Shown here: positions 34,080-41,102 of the stretch, in pieces
How the letters are laid out: each line of letters begins with the position of its first letter
Position numbering within the stretch: position 1 is the stretch's first letter
Assembly: GCF_000685865.1 (NCBI RefSeq)
Contig: NZ_JMKS01000003.1
Coordinates: 1,240,001-1,304,000, forward strand
Reading direction: 5' to 3'
DNA: 64,000 bases
Origin: Exiguobacterium antarcticum DSM 14480
GTDB taxonomy: Bacteria; Bacillota; Bacilli; Exiguobacteriales; Exiguobacteriaceae
Program-made: the position numbers and the translations under genes
The notes under the pieces: generated by a model
Told to the model about the DNA's origin: nothing
What the model saw: only the letters and a program-made list of their open reading frames with translations
The model's database searches: none

Positions 34080-35636
34080 ATGAGTATTTTAACGGTATCA
34101 AACTTAAGCCATGGTTTTGGCGATCGAGCGATTTTCGAAGATGTGTCCTTCCGTTTATTAAAAGGAGAACACATCGGTCTCGTCGGCGCAAACGGTGAAG
34201 GAAAATCAACGTTCATGAACATCATCACTTCACAGCTCGAGCCGGACGAAGGAAAAGTCGAGTGGGCGAAACACGTCCGTGTCGGTTACCTGGATCAGCA
34301 TGCAGTTCTCGCTAAGGGAGTGACGATCCGCGACGCCTTAAAAGGGGCATTCCAATACCTGTTCGACATCGAACAGGAAATCAATGACCTCTATACGAAA
34401 ATGGGTGAAGTCGAACCGGATGAACTCGAAAAAATGCTAGAAGAAGTCGGGGTCTTACAGGACATCCTGACGAACAATGATTTTTATACGATTGATGCGA
34501 AAGTCGAAGAAATCGCACGGGGATTAGGTCTCGACGAAATTGGGCTCGATCGTGATGTGCAAGAACTCAGTGGTGGGCAACGTACAAAAATTCTGTTAGC
34601 AAAACTATTGCTTGAAAAACCAGATATCCTGCTACTCGATGAGCCGACCAACTATTTGGATGTCCAGCACATCGAATGGTTGAAACGATACCTCAATGAC
34701 TATGAGAATGCCTTCATTCTGATTTCGCACGACATTCCATTCTTAAATAGCGTCATCAACTTGATTTACCATATGGAAAATCAGGGGCTTAACCGTTATG
34801 TCGGTGATTATGACAATTTCTTGACTGTCCATGAAGCGAAAAAGAAACAACATGAGTCGGCGTTCAAACGTCAACAACAGGAAATTTCTGAACTCAAAGA
34901 TTTTGTCGCCCGGAACAAGGCACGGGTCTCGACACGTAACATGGCGATGTCCCGTCAGAAAAAACTCGACAAGATGGATGTCATCGAACTGGCACAAGAA
35001 CGCCCAAAACCAGAGTTCCATTTCCAGACAGCACGGACACCAAGTAAACTGATGTTCGAAGCCAAAGGACTGGTCATCGGGTATGACGAACCGTTATCTC
35101 GTCCACTTGATTTGATGATCGAACGTGGGCAAAAAATCGCGTTACACGGGGCAAACGGGATCGGGAAATCGACGCTTCTAAAAAGCCTGCTCGGTGAGAT
35201 TCCTTCGGTTTCAGGAACGGTCGAACGTGGAGAGAACCTTCATATCGGCTACTTCGAGCAGGAGATCAAGGAAAAGAATTCGAATACGTGTATCGAAGAG
35301 ATTTGGGGCACGTTCCCGTCCCTGACACAGCAACAAGTCCGAGCGATGCTCGCGAAATGTGGACTGATGACGAAACACATCGAATCGAAAATCGAAGTCC
35401 TCAGTGGTGGCGAAAAGGCGAAGGTCCGCCTTTGTAAGTTGATGAATACGGAATCGAATATTCTGGTTCTCGATGAGCCGACGAATCACTTGGATGTCGA
35501 AGCCAAAGAAGAACTCAAACGGGCACTCCAAGCCTATAAAGGAACTGTCCTTTTGATTTCGCACGAACCTGAATTTTATGAAGCCGTTGCGACGGATTTA
35601 TGGAATTGTGAGTCATGGACGACGAAAGTCTTCTAA
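34080..35636 (+). CDS. ykpA: ABC-F family ribosome-associated ATPase
   Basis: Soluble ABC-F protein of 518 residues with two ATPase domains and no membrane part. Walker A GANGEGKST and GANGIGKST, signatures LSGGQRTK and LSGGEKAK, Walker B DILLLDEPTN and ILVLDEPTN, and a P-site tRNA interaction linker around residues 245-310 rich in Lys, Gln and Glu. It resembles Bacillus YkpA and EttA-type factors acting in translation. It seems too lacking in extensions to be a dedicated antibiotic-resistance factor, but that is not certain. Confidence 0.93.
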   Translation: MSILTVSNLSHGFGDRAIFEDVSFRLLKGEHIGLVGANGEGKSTFMNIITSQLEPDEGKVEWAKHVRVGYLDQHAVLAKGVTIRDALKGAFQYLFDIEQEINDLYTKMGEVEPDELEKMLEEVGVLQDILTNNDFYTIDAKVEEIARGLGLDEIGLDRDVQELSGGQRTKILLAKLLLEKPDILLLDEPTNYLDVQHIEWLKRYLNDYENAFILISHDIPFLNSVINLIYHMENQGLNRYVGDYDNFLTVHEAKKKQHESAFKRQQQEISELKDFVARNKARVSTRNMAMSRQKKLDKMDVIELAQERPKPEFHFQTARTPSKLMFEAKGLVIGYDEPLSRPLDLMIERGQKIALHGANGIGKSTLLKSLLGEIPSVSGTVERGENLHIGYFEQEIKEKNSNTCIEEIWGTFPSLTQQQVRAMLAKCGLMTKHIESKIEVLSGGEKAKVRLCKLMNTESNILVLDEPTNHLDVEAKEELKRALQAYKGTVLLISHEPEFYEAVATDLWNCESWTTKVF

Positions 35637-35652
35637 ATGCGGACGAGCATAA

Positions 35653-35707
35653 GACGGATTGTTTGATTTCGATGTCTCATCGAAATCAAACAATCCGTCA
35701 TTTTTTT
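35653..35707 (+). terminator. terminator of ABC-F gene with 22-bp perfect stem
   Basis: Arms 35653-35674 and 35678-35699 are perfect reverse complements around a 3-base TCT loop, followed by a T run. Much longer than a typical intrinsic terminator. Confidence 0.85.
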
Positions 35708-35801
35708 AATCTTTTTTAATTCATAGACTTAACAATTGCCTTGTTCATGAATTTGTATCAGACTATATCATAAGAAACTTTATCAAAATTAGGCGATTCA
35801 T

Positions 35802-35936
35802 CTCAGCTTGCGTGAATGGACATGCCCGAGTTGCGGGATCCATCACGACCGGGATGTGAACGCAGGACTGAATCTCAAACAAGAAGCCCAACGTATCTTA
35901 GCTTCTTCAACCGTCGGGACGACGGGGCTAGCCTGA
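35802..35936 (+). pseudogene. tnpB: tnpB 3' fragment (C-terminal zinc ribbon half)
   Basis: In frame from about 35802 one reads [20 protein letters not shown] followed by AGLNLKQEA and a short tail to TGA at 35936. This is the CPxCG...HDRDxNA end of TnpB, carrying the second zinc-ribbon Cys pair and the last RuvC Asp. An in-frame stop at 35790 closes the frame upstream, and RuvC I and II are missing, so no nuclease can be made. Confidence 0.85.
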
Positions 35937-36011
35937 TCAGGTTTCGACCGTTAGGTCGGATCACTCAGGAATCCTCCACCTCTAAACGAAGCGTAGGTAG
36001 AGGTAGTTCAA
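35880..36011 (+). ncRNA. omega-RNA-like scaffold at IS605 right end
   Basis: The last tnpB codons and right end can fold into a stem CCTGA (35932-35936) / TCAGG (35965-35969) enclosing CGACC-GTTA-GGTCG, and a hairpin ACCTCTA / TAGAGGT (35978-36004), ending TTCAA at 36011. In intact elements this region is the TnpB guide RNA scaffold and the next 16-20 bases are the guide. Transcription here is not shown. Confidence 0.5.
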
Positions 36012-36028
36012 TAAAAGGAGTGGATGTC

Positions 36029-36814
36029 ATGGAAACCATCACAAAAAAAGCGAGCCTCTCACTGATTGAGCTCCCAAGCGGCGGGGAAGAATCCTTATTT
36101 TGTCGTCTCTACTCGCCAACTTTAGCAAGTCCGGCTCCACTGGTCGTCCTGTTTCATGGGTTCCCGGGGAAACAATTGAACATGGACTGGGCCGTCCGCC
36201 TGCAAGAACTTGGCTTTCATGTTCTTGTCACCTCCTATCGTGGAACGATGGGTAGCCCGGGTGCGTTTCGTTTTCGGCATACTCTCGAAGATGCGACAGC
36301 CATCATGAAACATGTCGTTTCCTCTACTTTTACGCAAGCACATGATATCTTAGCCGACCAGATTACAATCGTCGGACATAGCATGGGCGGGTTCGCCGGA
36401 CTACATGCCTTTGCGGATGTACCGGACATCGCCCATTACATCGGAATCTCTCCCTTTAACTTCGGCTTAGTCGGACAACTGGTCCTCGATTATCCGGAAC
36501 ATGAGGACGCTTTACGTGGAGTTCTCAGTCGGGGTGCCACGTTCTTATCGGATACCGATGGCGACACGTTGCTCGAAGAGTTGAAACGACACCACGCCGA
36601 GTGGAATTTACTCGCTCTAAAAGAGCAGCTCCGTACACGCTCTACCTTACTCGTGACGTCTGAGCGCGACGAGACGTCGATCAAGTCACTCCATCATGAT
36701 TTACTGCAGGACGCGAGTACGTTTGAAGAAATCATCGTTGACAGTGACCATAACTATATCGACAACCGAGAAACGGCATTTCAGGCTTGGACGACTTGGT
36801 TACAGCAACGTTAA
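36029..36814 (+). CDS. alpha/beta hydrolase
   Basis: Serine hydrolase of 261 residues, cytoplasmic. Oxyanion-hole segment LFHGFPGKQLNMDW, nucleophile elbow VGHSMGGFAG, Asp candidate in TSERDETS and His in DSDHNYID. It resembles dienelactone-hydrolase and acylaminoacyl-peptidase-like esterases. The ATG at 36029 follows AAAAGGAG; the open frame extends upstream through the IS605 right end but that part is not protein-like. The ribosome binding site lies within the 20 bases next to the IS605 end. Confidence 0.88.
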   Translation: METITKKASLSLIELPSGGEESLFCRLYSPTLASPAPLVVLFHGFPGKQLNMDWAVRLQELGFHVLVTSYRGTMGSPGAFRFRHTLEDATAIMKHVVSSTFTQAHDILADQITIVGHSMGGFAGLHAFADVPDIAHYIGISPFNFGLVGQLVLDYPEHEDALRGVLSRGATFLSDTDGDTLLEELKRHHAEWNLLALKEQLRTRSTLLVTSERDETSIKSLHHDLLQDASTFEEIIVDSDHNYIDNRETAFQAWTTWLQQR

Positions 36815-36854
36815 AACAAGCATCCTCATTCTGCCCGTGAGGATGCTTGTTTTT
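36813..36854. terminator. bidirectional terminator hydrolase / ferric reductase-like gene
   Basis: Stem AAAACAAGCATCCTCA / TGAGGATGCTTGTTTT between convergent genes; it overlaps the last codons of the minus-strand gene. Confidence 0.9.
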
Positions 36855-37401
36855 GGGGTGTCTTTACTTTTGGGCGCAGCTGCATCCGGTACAAAATGAA
36901 GGTGAACAAGGTGAGTGTCGAACACGCATACCAAACGGTCGTGAAGAGCGTCCCCGTATCCGTTCCGATGAAGATGCCGTGGAGTGTCATCAAGCCCCAT
37001 GCCGGTAAAACTAACCAGTGTGTTAATTTCCATAACGTTTTTCCTAATGTTTCTTTCAGGAAATCAGAAGTGACCAAGACAAAACCAAACAGGTAGAGAC
37101 TGATGGTTCCGAAGGCGTTCCAAAGTGGTTCATATGAGGCCTTGCCTGGGATCAAGATCTCAAGAAGCGTCAACGGTGCGTACGTATCGACGACGATTAA
37201 CGTCGCGTGTAGCACAATCGCCAGCAATCCAGCCCAGCCGCTGTAGAGGTGAACGTTGTGGAGGCGTGCCTTCTGTTTTTTGAGCTGTGGGAAAGAGCCC
37301 AACAATCCGGCCAAAACGGATAATGTCAGAAAAAAATGACCGGTCAGTCCACTTAAGCGGATCATCGTCCATGTCGAAAATAACCACTTCATCCAGTCCA
37401 T
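36826..37401 (-). CDS. ferric reductase-like transmembrane haem protein
   Basis: Membrane protein of 191 residues with five or six hydrophobic segments and paired His suitable for b-type haem (HNVHLYSGWAGLLAIVLHATL; THWLVLPAWGLMTLHGIF), as in the ferric-reductase-like/MsrQ (YedZ) family. It should move electrons across or within the membrane. It overlaps the ApbE gene by 13 bases on the same strand. Confidence 0.82.
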   Translation of the reverse strand: MDWMKWLFSTWTMIRLSGLTGHFFLTLSVLAGLLGSFPQLKKQKARLHNVHLYSGWAGLLAIVLHATLIVVDTYAPLTLLEILIPGKASYEPLWNAFGTISLYLFGFVLVTSDFLKETLGKTLWKLTHWLVLPAWGLMTLHGIFIGTDTGTLFTTVWYACSTLTLFTFILYRMQLRPKVKTPQKQASSRAE

Positions 37402-38279
37402 ATTGATTGTCCTCCCTTCTCTTCTGCTACCATTTTTCCTGAGTCATCCATCAACAAGAGTCGTCCGTTTGGAAACCATTTAAATAATTTGTCTTGCCGC
37501 TCTGTCTCGGTCATTTGAAAAGCGAGCTTCGTCATGACTTCTGCCTCATAGAGTTGTGGTGCTGACGCCGTGATCTGAACGTACCGTGTTTCAATCGGTC
37601 GTCCCGTCTTTCCACTCAGCAGATGATGGTTCGTCCGCTCGCCTACTTTCCACGAACGGTAAATCCGGTTCGATGTCGCGACTGCTCCTTGCCGTAGCCG
37701 AACTTCTGCGATGGCCTGTTCTGTCTGCGGGTCCGTGATGGCGATTTTCCAAGGATGCGCATCAGACCAGACGATGACGTCTCCTCCTGCTTCAATCAAA
37801 CCACGTGTATGACTTTTTCGAAGACGTTGTGCAACAATCATCGCTGCTGCGCCCTTTCCGATTCCGCCTAAATCAATCGAACCACCACCGACTCGTGTCA
37901 CTTCGCATCCTTCTACCAGAAACGGGCTGATGTCAGGCGGGACCGTTCCTTCGATTTCGGTCGCAGCGTGGAAGGGAAACGATCGATCATACCCATTGGC
38001 ATATTGTTGTTCCAGTAGGAAGGGCGAAAAGTAATGTTCCGTCTGCTCAAAATAACGAATCGCACGTTGTAATAAGCGCGCCAGTGGTAAGGACACCGTC
38101 AACGATTGACCAATCAACAGTCGGTTCAACCGGCTGATCTCACTTGCCGGATCAAAGCGGGACCACTGACGATCGACATATTGAAAAAAGTGATGGATGG
38201 CTTGCCACTCCTTATCTAAAATCGGTTGATCGGTGACGAAACGAATGATATTGTGCATCGAGTACAATTGACGATCCAT
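37389..38279 (-). CDS. apbE: FAD:protein FMN transferase (ApbE family), no signal peptide
   Basis: Protein of 296 residues. ApbE motifs: DLGGIGKGAAA, LIEAGGDVIVW, AVATSNRIYRSW, HHLLSGKTGRP and a C-terminal EAEVMTKLAF where the Mg-binding region lies. ApbE links FMN to Ser/Thr of target proteins. Most ApbE proteins are secreted lipoproteins; this one starts directly at the fold (MDRQLYSMHNIIRFV) after AGGAGG and has no export signal. It is followed by the haem membrane protein and preceded by the acidic membrane protein, all co-directional. Confidence 0.87.
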   Translation of the reverse strand: MDRQLYSMHNIIRFVTDQPILDKEWQAIHHFFQYVDRQWSRFDPASEISRLNRLLIGQSLTVSLPLARLLQRAIRYFEQTEHYFSPFLLEQQYANGYDRSFPFHAATEIEGTVPPDISPFLVEGCEVTRVGGGSIDLGGIGKGAAAMIVAQRLRKSHTRGLIEAGGDVIVWSDAHPWKIAITDPQTEQAIAEVRLRQGAVATSNRIYRSWKVGERTNHHLLSGKTGRPIETRYVQITASAPQLYEAEVMTKLAFQMTETERQDKLFKWFPNGRLLLMDDSGKMVAEEKGGQSIWTG

Positions 38280-38291
38280 ATAGTTCACCTC

Positions 38292-38606
38292 CTATTTCGA
38301 ATGACTGGATTGTCCATCACTTCCACCACTCGGCTGGTCAAATCCGGATGTGTCATTGCTTTGCCATGCTTCATCCTCATCTTCCGCTTCGTAATATCCA
38401 TCCTCATCCTCCGATTCTCCCCACTCATCGTCATCGCCTTGAGAGGGTTGAGTCGGAATCGTCGTCTCATCGGAATACGAATCGCCGGTCTTCACCGGAT
38501 TCGTTGGTTGGTCACCCGAAGCGACACTCAACTGTCCGATTGCAAGACCTAAAAAGATACTACTGCTTAACCCAACAATCCATTTTGCAACTGGTTTTGG
38601 TTTCAC
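38292..38606 (-). CDS. single-pass membrane protein with acidic extracytoplasmic tail, GTG start
   Basis: Protein of 104 residues when begun at the GTG 9 bases after GAGGAG: positive N-terminus MKPKPVAKW, one membrane segment to about residue 28, then a tail with about 20 Asp/Glu residues (GDDDEWGESEDEDGYYEAED) and a Gly/Ser/Gln end. A longer frame upstream has no ribosome binding site. It ends 12 bases before apbE. No canonical flavinylation motif (S/T-G-A/S-S/T) is visible, only NDTSGFD. Function unknown; possible metal or cation binding. Confidence 0.7.
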   Translation of the reverse strand: MKPKPVAKWIVGLSSSIFLGLAIGQLSVASGDQPTNPVKTGDSYSDETTIPTQPSQGDDDEWGESEDEDGYYEAEDEDEAWQSNDTSGFDQPSGGSDGQSSHSK

Positions 38607-38655
38607 CTTTTTCCTCTCCTCTCGTTTCCTGTTATCTTTACTGTAACGATAAAAA

Positions 38656-38671
38656 CTGACAACTAGCTGAT
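38656..38671 (-). promoter_or_regulatory. candidate response-regulator box, ApbE operon side
   Basis: Minus strand ATCAGCTAGTTGTCAG, a direct repeat of WTCAG-type pentamers 11 bases apart, followed after exactly 10 bases by the -10-like TACAGT. The same box precedes the DUF2231 gene (40568-40583). It also lies between the divergent start of the two-component genes. Confidence 0.65.
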
Positions 38672-38718
38672 ACCAACTATGGGATAATAAGAAAAAATAC
38701 AGAACGGGAGGAATCAAG

Positions 38719-39396
38719 ATGCGGATTTTGATTGCAGAAGACGATGAGCGTCTCGCTAAAATGTTACGCCTCCATCTCGAACGTGCCGGTTATCAAGTCG
38801 ATGTCGCACACGACGGAATCCAGGCGCTCGAACAATGCCAGACGTTTCGATATGACTTACTTGTCCTCGATTGGATGATGCCGTACAAAAGTGGCATCGA
38901 AGTCGCAACCGAGTTACGTGGAGAACGCTTTGAAGGCGGGATCCTCATGCTGACGGCACGCGATACGGAAATTGATTTGGTCCATGGTCTTGACAGCGGT
39001 GCCGATGACTACCTCGTTAAACCGTTTCAGGCAAACGAACTTTTGGCCAGACTCCGGGCACTGAGCCGCCGTCAAAAAAAAGCATTTGTCTCGCTTGTTT
39101 CCTATCAGGGACTTGAACTCGATATTACGACACAAACGATTGCGTATGCCGAGCACCCCCTTGACTTGACGCGACGTGAGTTCGAATTTTTATCGTTGCT
39201 CCTCCGTCGTCCGGAACAAGTCATGGGACGTGAATTGATCATCGAGGTCGTCTGGGGAATCGGGGCTGACATTACCGATAATGCCCTCGATGCACTCGTC
39301 CGACTTGTGCGAAAAAAATTAGAGGCTGTTGGTGCCCCCTCGCTGATCAAAACGGTCCGTGGTTTTGGTTACCGCCTTGGTGGTCCCCATGCTTGA
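38719..39396 (+). CDS. OmpR-family response regulator
   Basis: Regulator of 225 residues. Receiver domain with AEDDER, phospho-acceptor Asp in LLVLDWMMPYKSG and Lys in DYLVKPFQ; OmpR-type winged helix with LTRREFEFLSLLLRRPEQVM and ending VRGFGYRLG. Divergent from the acidic protein-apbE operon and coupled to the kinase gene, which begins inside its last codons. I infer that it binds the TCAGCTA-type box found in this intergenic region and before the DUF2231 gene. Confidence 0.95.
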   Translation: MRILIAEDDERLAKMLRLHLERAGYQVDVAHDGIQALEQCQTFRYDLLVLDWMMPYKSGIEVATELRGERFEGGILMLTARDTEIDLVHGLDSGADDYLVKPFQANELLARLRALSRRQKKAFVSLVSYQGLELDITTQTIAYAEHPLDLTRREFEFLSLLLRRPEQVMGRELIIEVVWGIGADITDNALDALVRLVRKKLEAVGAPSLIKTVRGFGYRLGGPHA

Positions 39397-40561
39397 GACG
39401 ATTCGAAAACGTCTGACGTTATTGTTCAGTGGCACGTTTTTGCTGTTGCTGATCTTGATCTTATTAGGTGTTTATTTCACGACGGCTCGCCTGCTGGATC
39501 AGACCGAGTTGAATCAATTAAAATCGGTTTCCGACCGGGAACTGTTTGAACGAATCGAACATGGCGAAGATCGGTTGATTCGTGATCCCATCTTTTTTCA
39601 AATTCTTGATTCCGACGGCACAGAACGATATGCACGCCTCCCGGATGATCTCTCTAAAAAAACAATTGACCGCTTCGTTTCTTCTGACACGGAAACACAA
39701 AAGCTCGAACTAGAAGATCGACATTTTTTGCTGTATCAACGCAACACGGATGAAAACGGTTTGATTGTCTTGATGAAGGATATCTCCGCGACAGAAGATA
39801 CGCTGCAACGTTTAATCGCGATGCTTTTTGGTATTACGGTTCTTTCTACACTCGTTCTGATGGGCATCAGTTATGTCTTGGCCGGCCGTTCGGTTCTACC
39901 GGTCCAGCAGGCGTTTGATCGACAACGACGGTTTACGTCGGATGCCTCGCATGAATTACGCACACCGTTGACGATTTTATACAGCGGAATTGAGTTGCTT
40001 GAAACAGAACCACTGAGCACGGAAGGGAAAACGATTTTATCGGATTTAAAAGCAGAAACGGCATCGATGCAATACTTAGTTTCCGACTTGCTGCTTCTTG
40101 CCCGGGAAGGTCACCCGGGTCCGATGTCATCACTTGATTTGAGTACACTCGTTACACAAACCACTGACCGGTTCCGTCATACAGTAGTCGGTCGTACACT
40201 CCACCTTGACGTCGCTCCAGGCCTATTAGTAAAGGGGGATTCGAACCAGTTGATCCGTCTGTTGACCATCTTTTTGGAAAATGCGGTCGCTTATAGTGAT
40301 GCCGATATTGAGGTGACGCTACAACAAACGCCATCCGATGTCCGGTTGATGATTGCCGATCAAGGAATCGGGATTCCCCCAGAAAATCAGGATAAGGTGT
40401 TTGAACGGTTTTTCCGTGGAGACCATGCGCGACACGGATCAGGTACGGGTCTCGGTCTTGCGATTGCCCGTTCCATTGCTGAAGCGCACGGAGCCACGAT
40501 TCTCTTGGAGTCGACCCTGCACCAAGGAACTCGTTTTACGATTCTTTTTCCAACTCCTTGA
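39389..40561 (+). CDS. sensor histidine kinase
   Basis: Membrane kinase of 390 residues. Membrane segments at about 9-30 and 145-168 flank an extracytoplasmic sensor of about 115 residues; then H-box SDASHELRTPLTILY, N-box ENAVAYSD, G1 DQGIGIPPENQ and G2 GTGLGLAIARS. It starts at the ATG overlapping the regulator's stop codon, so translation is coupled. Signal unknown; the neighbours suggest a redox or metal cue. Confidence 0.95.
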   Translation: MLETIRKRLTLLFSGTFLLLLILILLGVYFTTARLLDQTELNQLKSVSDRELFERIEHGEDRLIRDPIFFQILDSDGTERYARLPDDLSKKTIDRFVSSDTETQKLELEDRHFLLYQRNTDENGLIVLMKDISATEDTLQRLIAMLFGITVLSTLVLMGISYVLAGRSVLPVQQAFDRQRRFTSDASHELRTPLTILYSGIELLETEPLSTEGKTILSDLKAETASMQYLVSDLLLLAREGHPGPMSSLDLSTLVTQTTDRFRHTVVGRTLHLDVAPGLLVKGDSNQLIRLLTIFLENAVAYSDADIEVTLQQTPSDVRLMIADQGIGIPPENQDKVFERFFRGDHARHGSGTGLGLAIARSIAEAHGATILLESTLHQGTRFTILFPTP

Positions 40562-40567
40562 TTGTCC

Positions 40568-40583
40568 GTCAGCTAACTGTCAG
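40568..40583 (+). promoter_or_regulatory. candidate response-regulator box before DUF2231 gene
   Basis: GTCAGCTAACTGTCAG, 13 of 16 bases identical to the box at 38656-38671, and again followed after 10 bases by a -10-like hexamer, TAAAGT. Confidence 0.65.
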
Positions 40584-40637
40584 ATAGCTCAGGTAAAGTA
40601 ACAGTATGTTCTTAATACTTACCGAGGAGGTCTTTTT

Positions 40638-41051
40638 ATGTTAGCCGGTGTACCGCTTCATCCATTACTTGTACATGCGCCAATCGCTCTTTTATTATTT
40701 GCAACGATTCTGTTGGTATTCAGTCTGAAATGGGTACAAGCTAAACTGTTTGCCTTGATTACTTTATTTGCCGGTCTCCTGTCCGGCGTCGCTGCTTATT
40801 TATCTGGCGACGGAGCAGAAGAATATGCAGAAGCCAACCTCAGCAGTGCGACGCATACGGCCATCGCGAATCATGAAAATTTCGCATTGTTCAGCCTCAT
40901 TGCCTTTGGAGCCGCTTTTGTTCTCCTGTTGCTCGGCTACCGCTCCAACAAAAAAACAATGCTCATGCTGAGTTTGCTCATAGCGGTCGTCGGAAGCGGC
41001 TTGCTTGCCTATACGGGTCATCTCGGTGGACAGATGGTCTATGCCAAATAA
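40638..41051 (+). CDS. DUF2231 family membrane protein
   Basis: Integral membrane protein of 137 residues with four membrane segments. Conserved His residues occur in VPLHPLLVHAPIAL, ATHTAIANHENFA and YTGHLGGQMVY, compatible with haem or metal binding (inference). It lies after the kinase gene and has its own promoter region with the box shared with the ApbE operon. RBS GAGGAGG. Confidence 0.87.
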   Translation: MLAGVPLHPLLVHAPIALLLFATILLVFSLKWVQAKLFALITLFAGLLSGVAAYLSGDGAEEYAEANLSSATHTAIANHENFALFSLIAFGAAFVLLLLGYRSNKKTMLMLSLLIAVVGSGLLAYTGHLGGQMVYAK

Positions 41052-41096
41052 AAAAATGCCCTCTCATCCATGAAGCTTGTGGATAAGAGGGCATTT
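41049..41096. terminator. bidirectional terminator DUF2231 / helicase
   Basis: Stem AAATGCCCTCT / AGAGGGCATTT with inner TATCCA-type pairing. It contains one perfect TGTGGATAA (41078-41086). Confidence 0.85.
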
Positions 41097-41102
41097 CTCG
41101 TC

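Larger units (their letters stand above)
35799..36011 (+). mobile_element. IS200/IS605-family remnant: tnpB 3' end plus right end
   Basis: Only the last part of an IS605-type element remains: the end of tnpB and its structured right end finishing in TTCAA, the type of right-end cleavage tetranucleotide (TCAA) known from IS608. No tnpA and no tnpB 5' part are nearby. A hairpin at 35718-35753 upstream does not resemble the right-end hairpin, so I see no left end. Confidence 0.75.

Noticed and set aside
35718-35753. Hairpin AATTCAT / ATGAATT considered as the left end of the IS605 element
   Set aside because: Left and right end hairpins of this family are normally alike; this one shares nothing with the right-end hairpin.
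35816-36028. N-terminal extension of the alpha/beta hydrolase through the IS605 end
   Set aside because: The extension is tnpB/right-end DNA read in another frame; a good ribosome binding site sits directly before the ATG at 36029.
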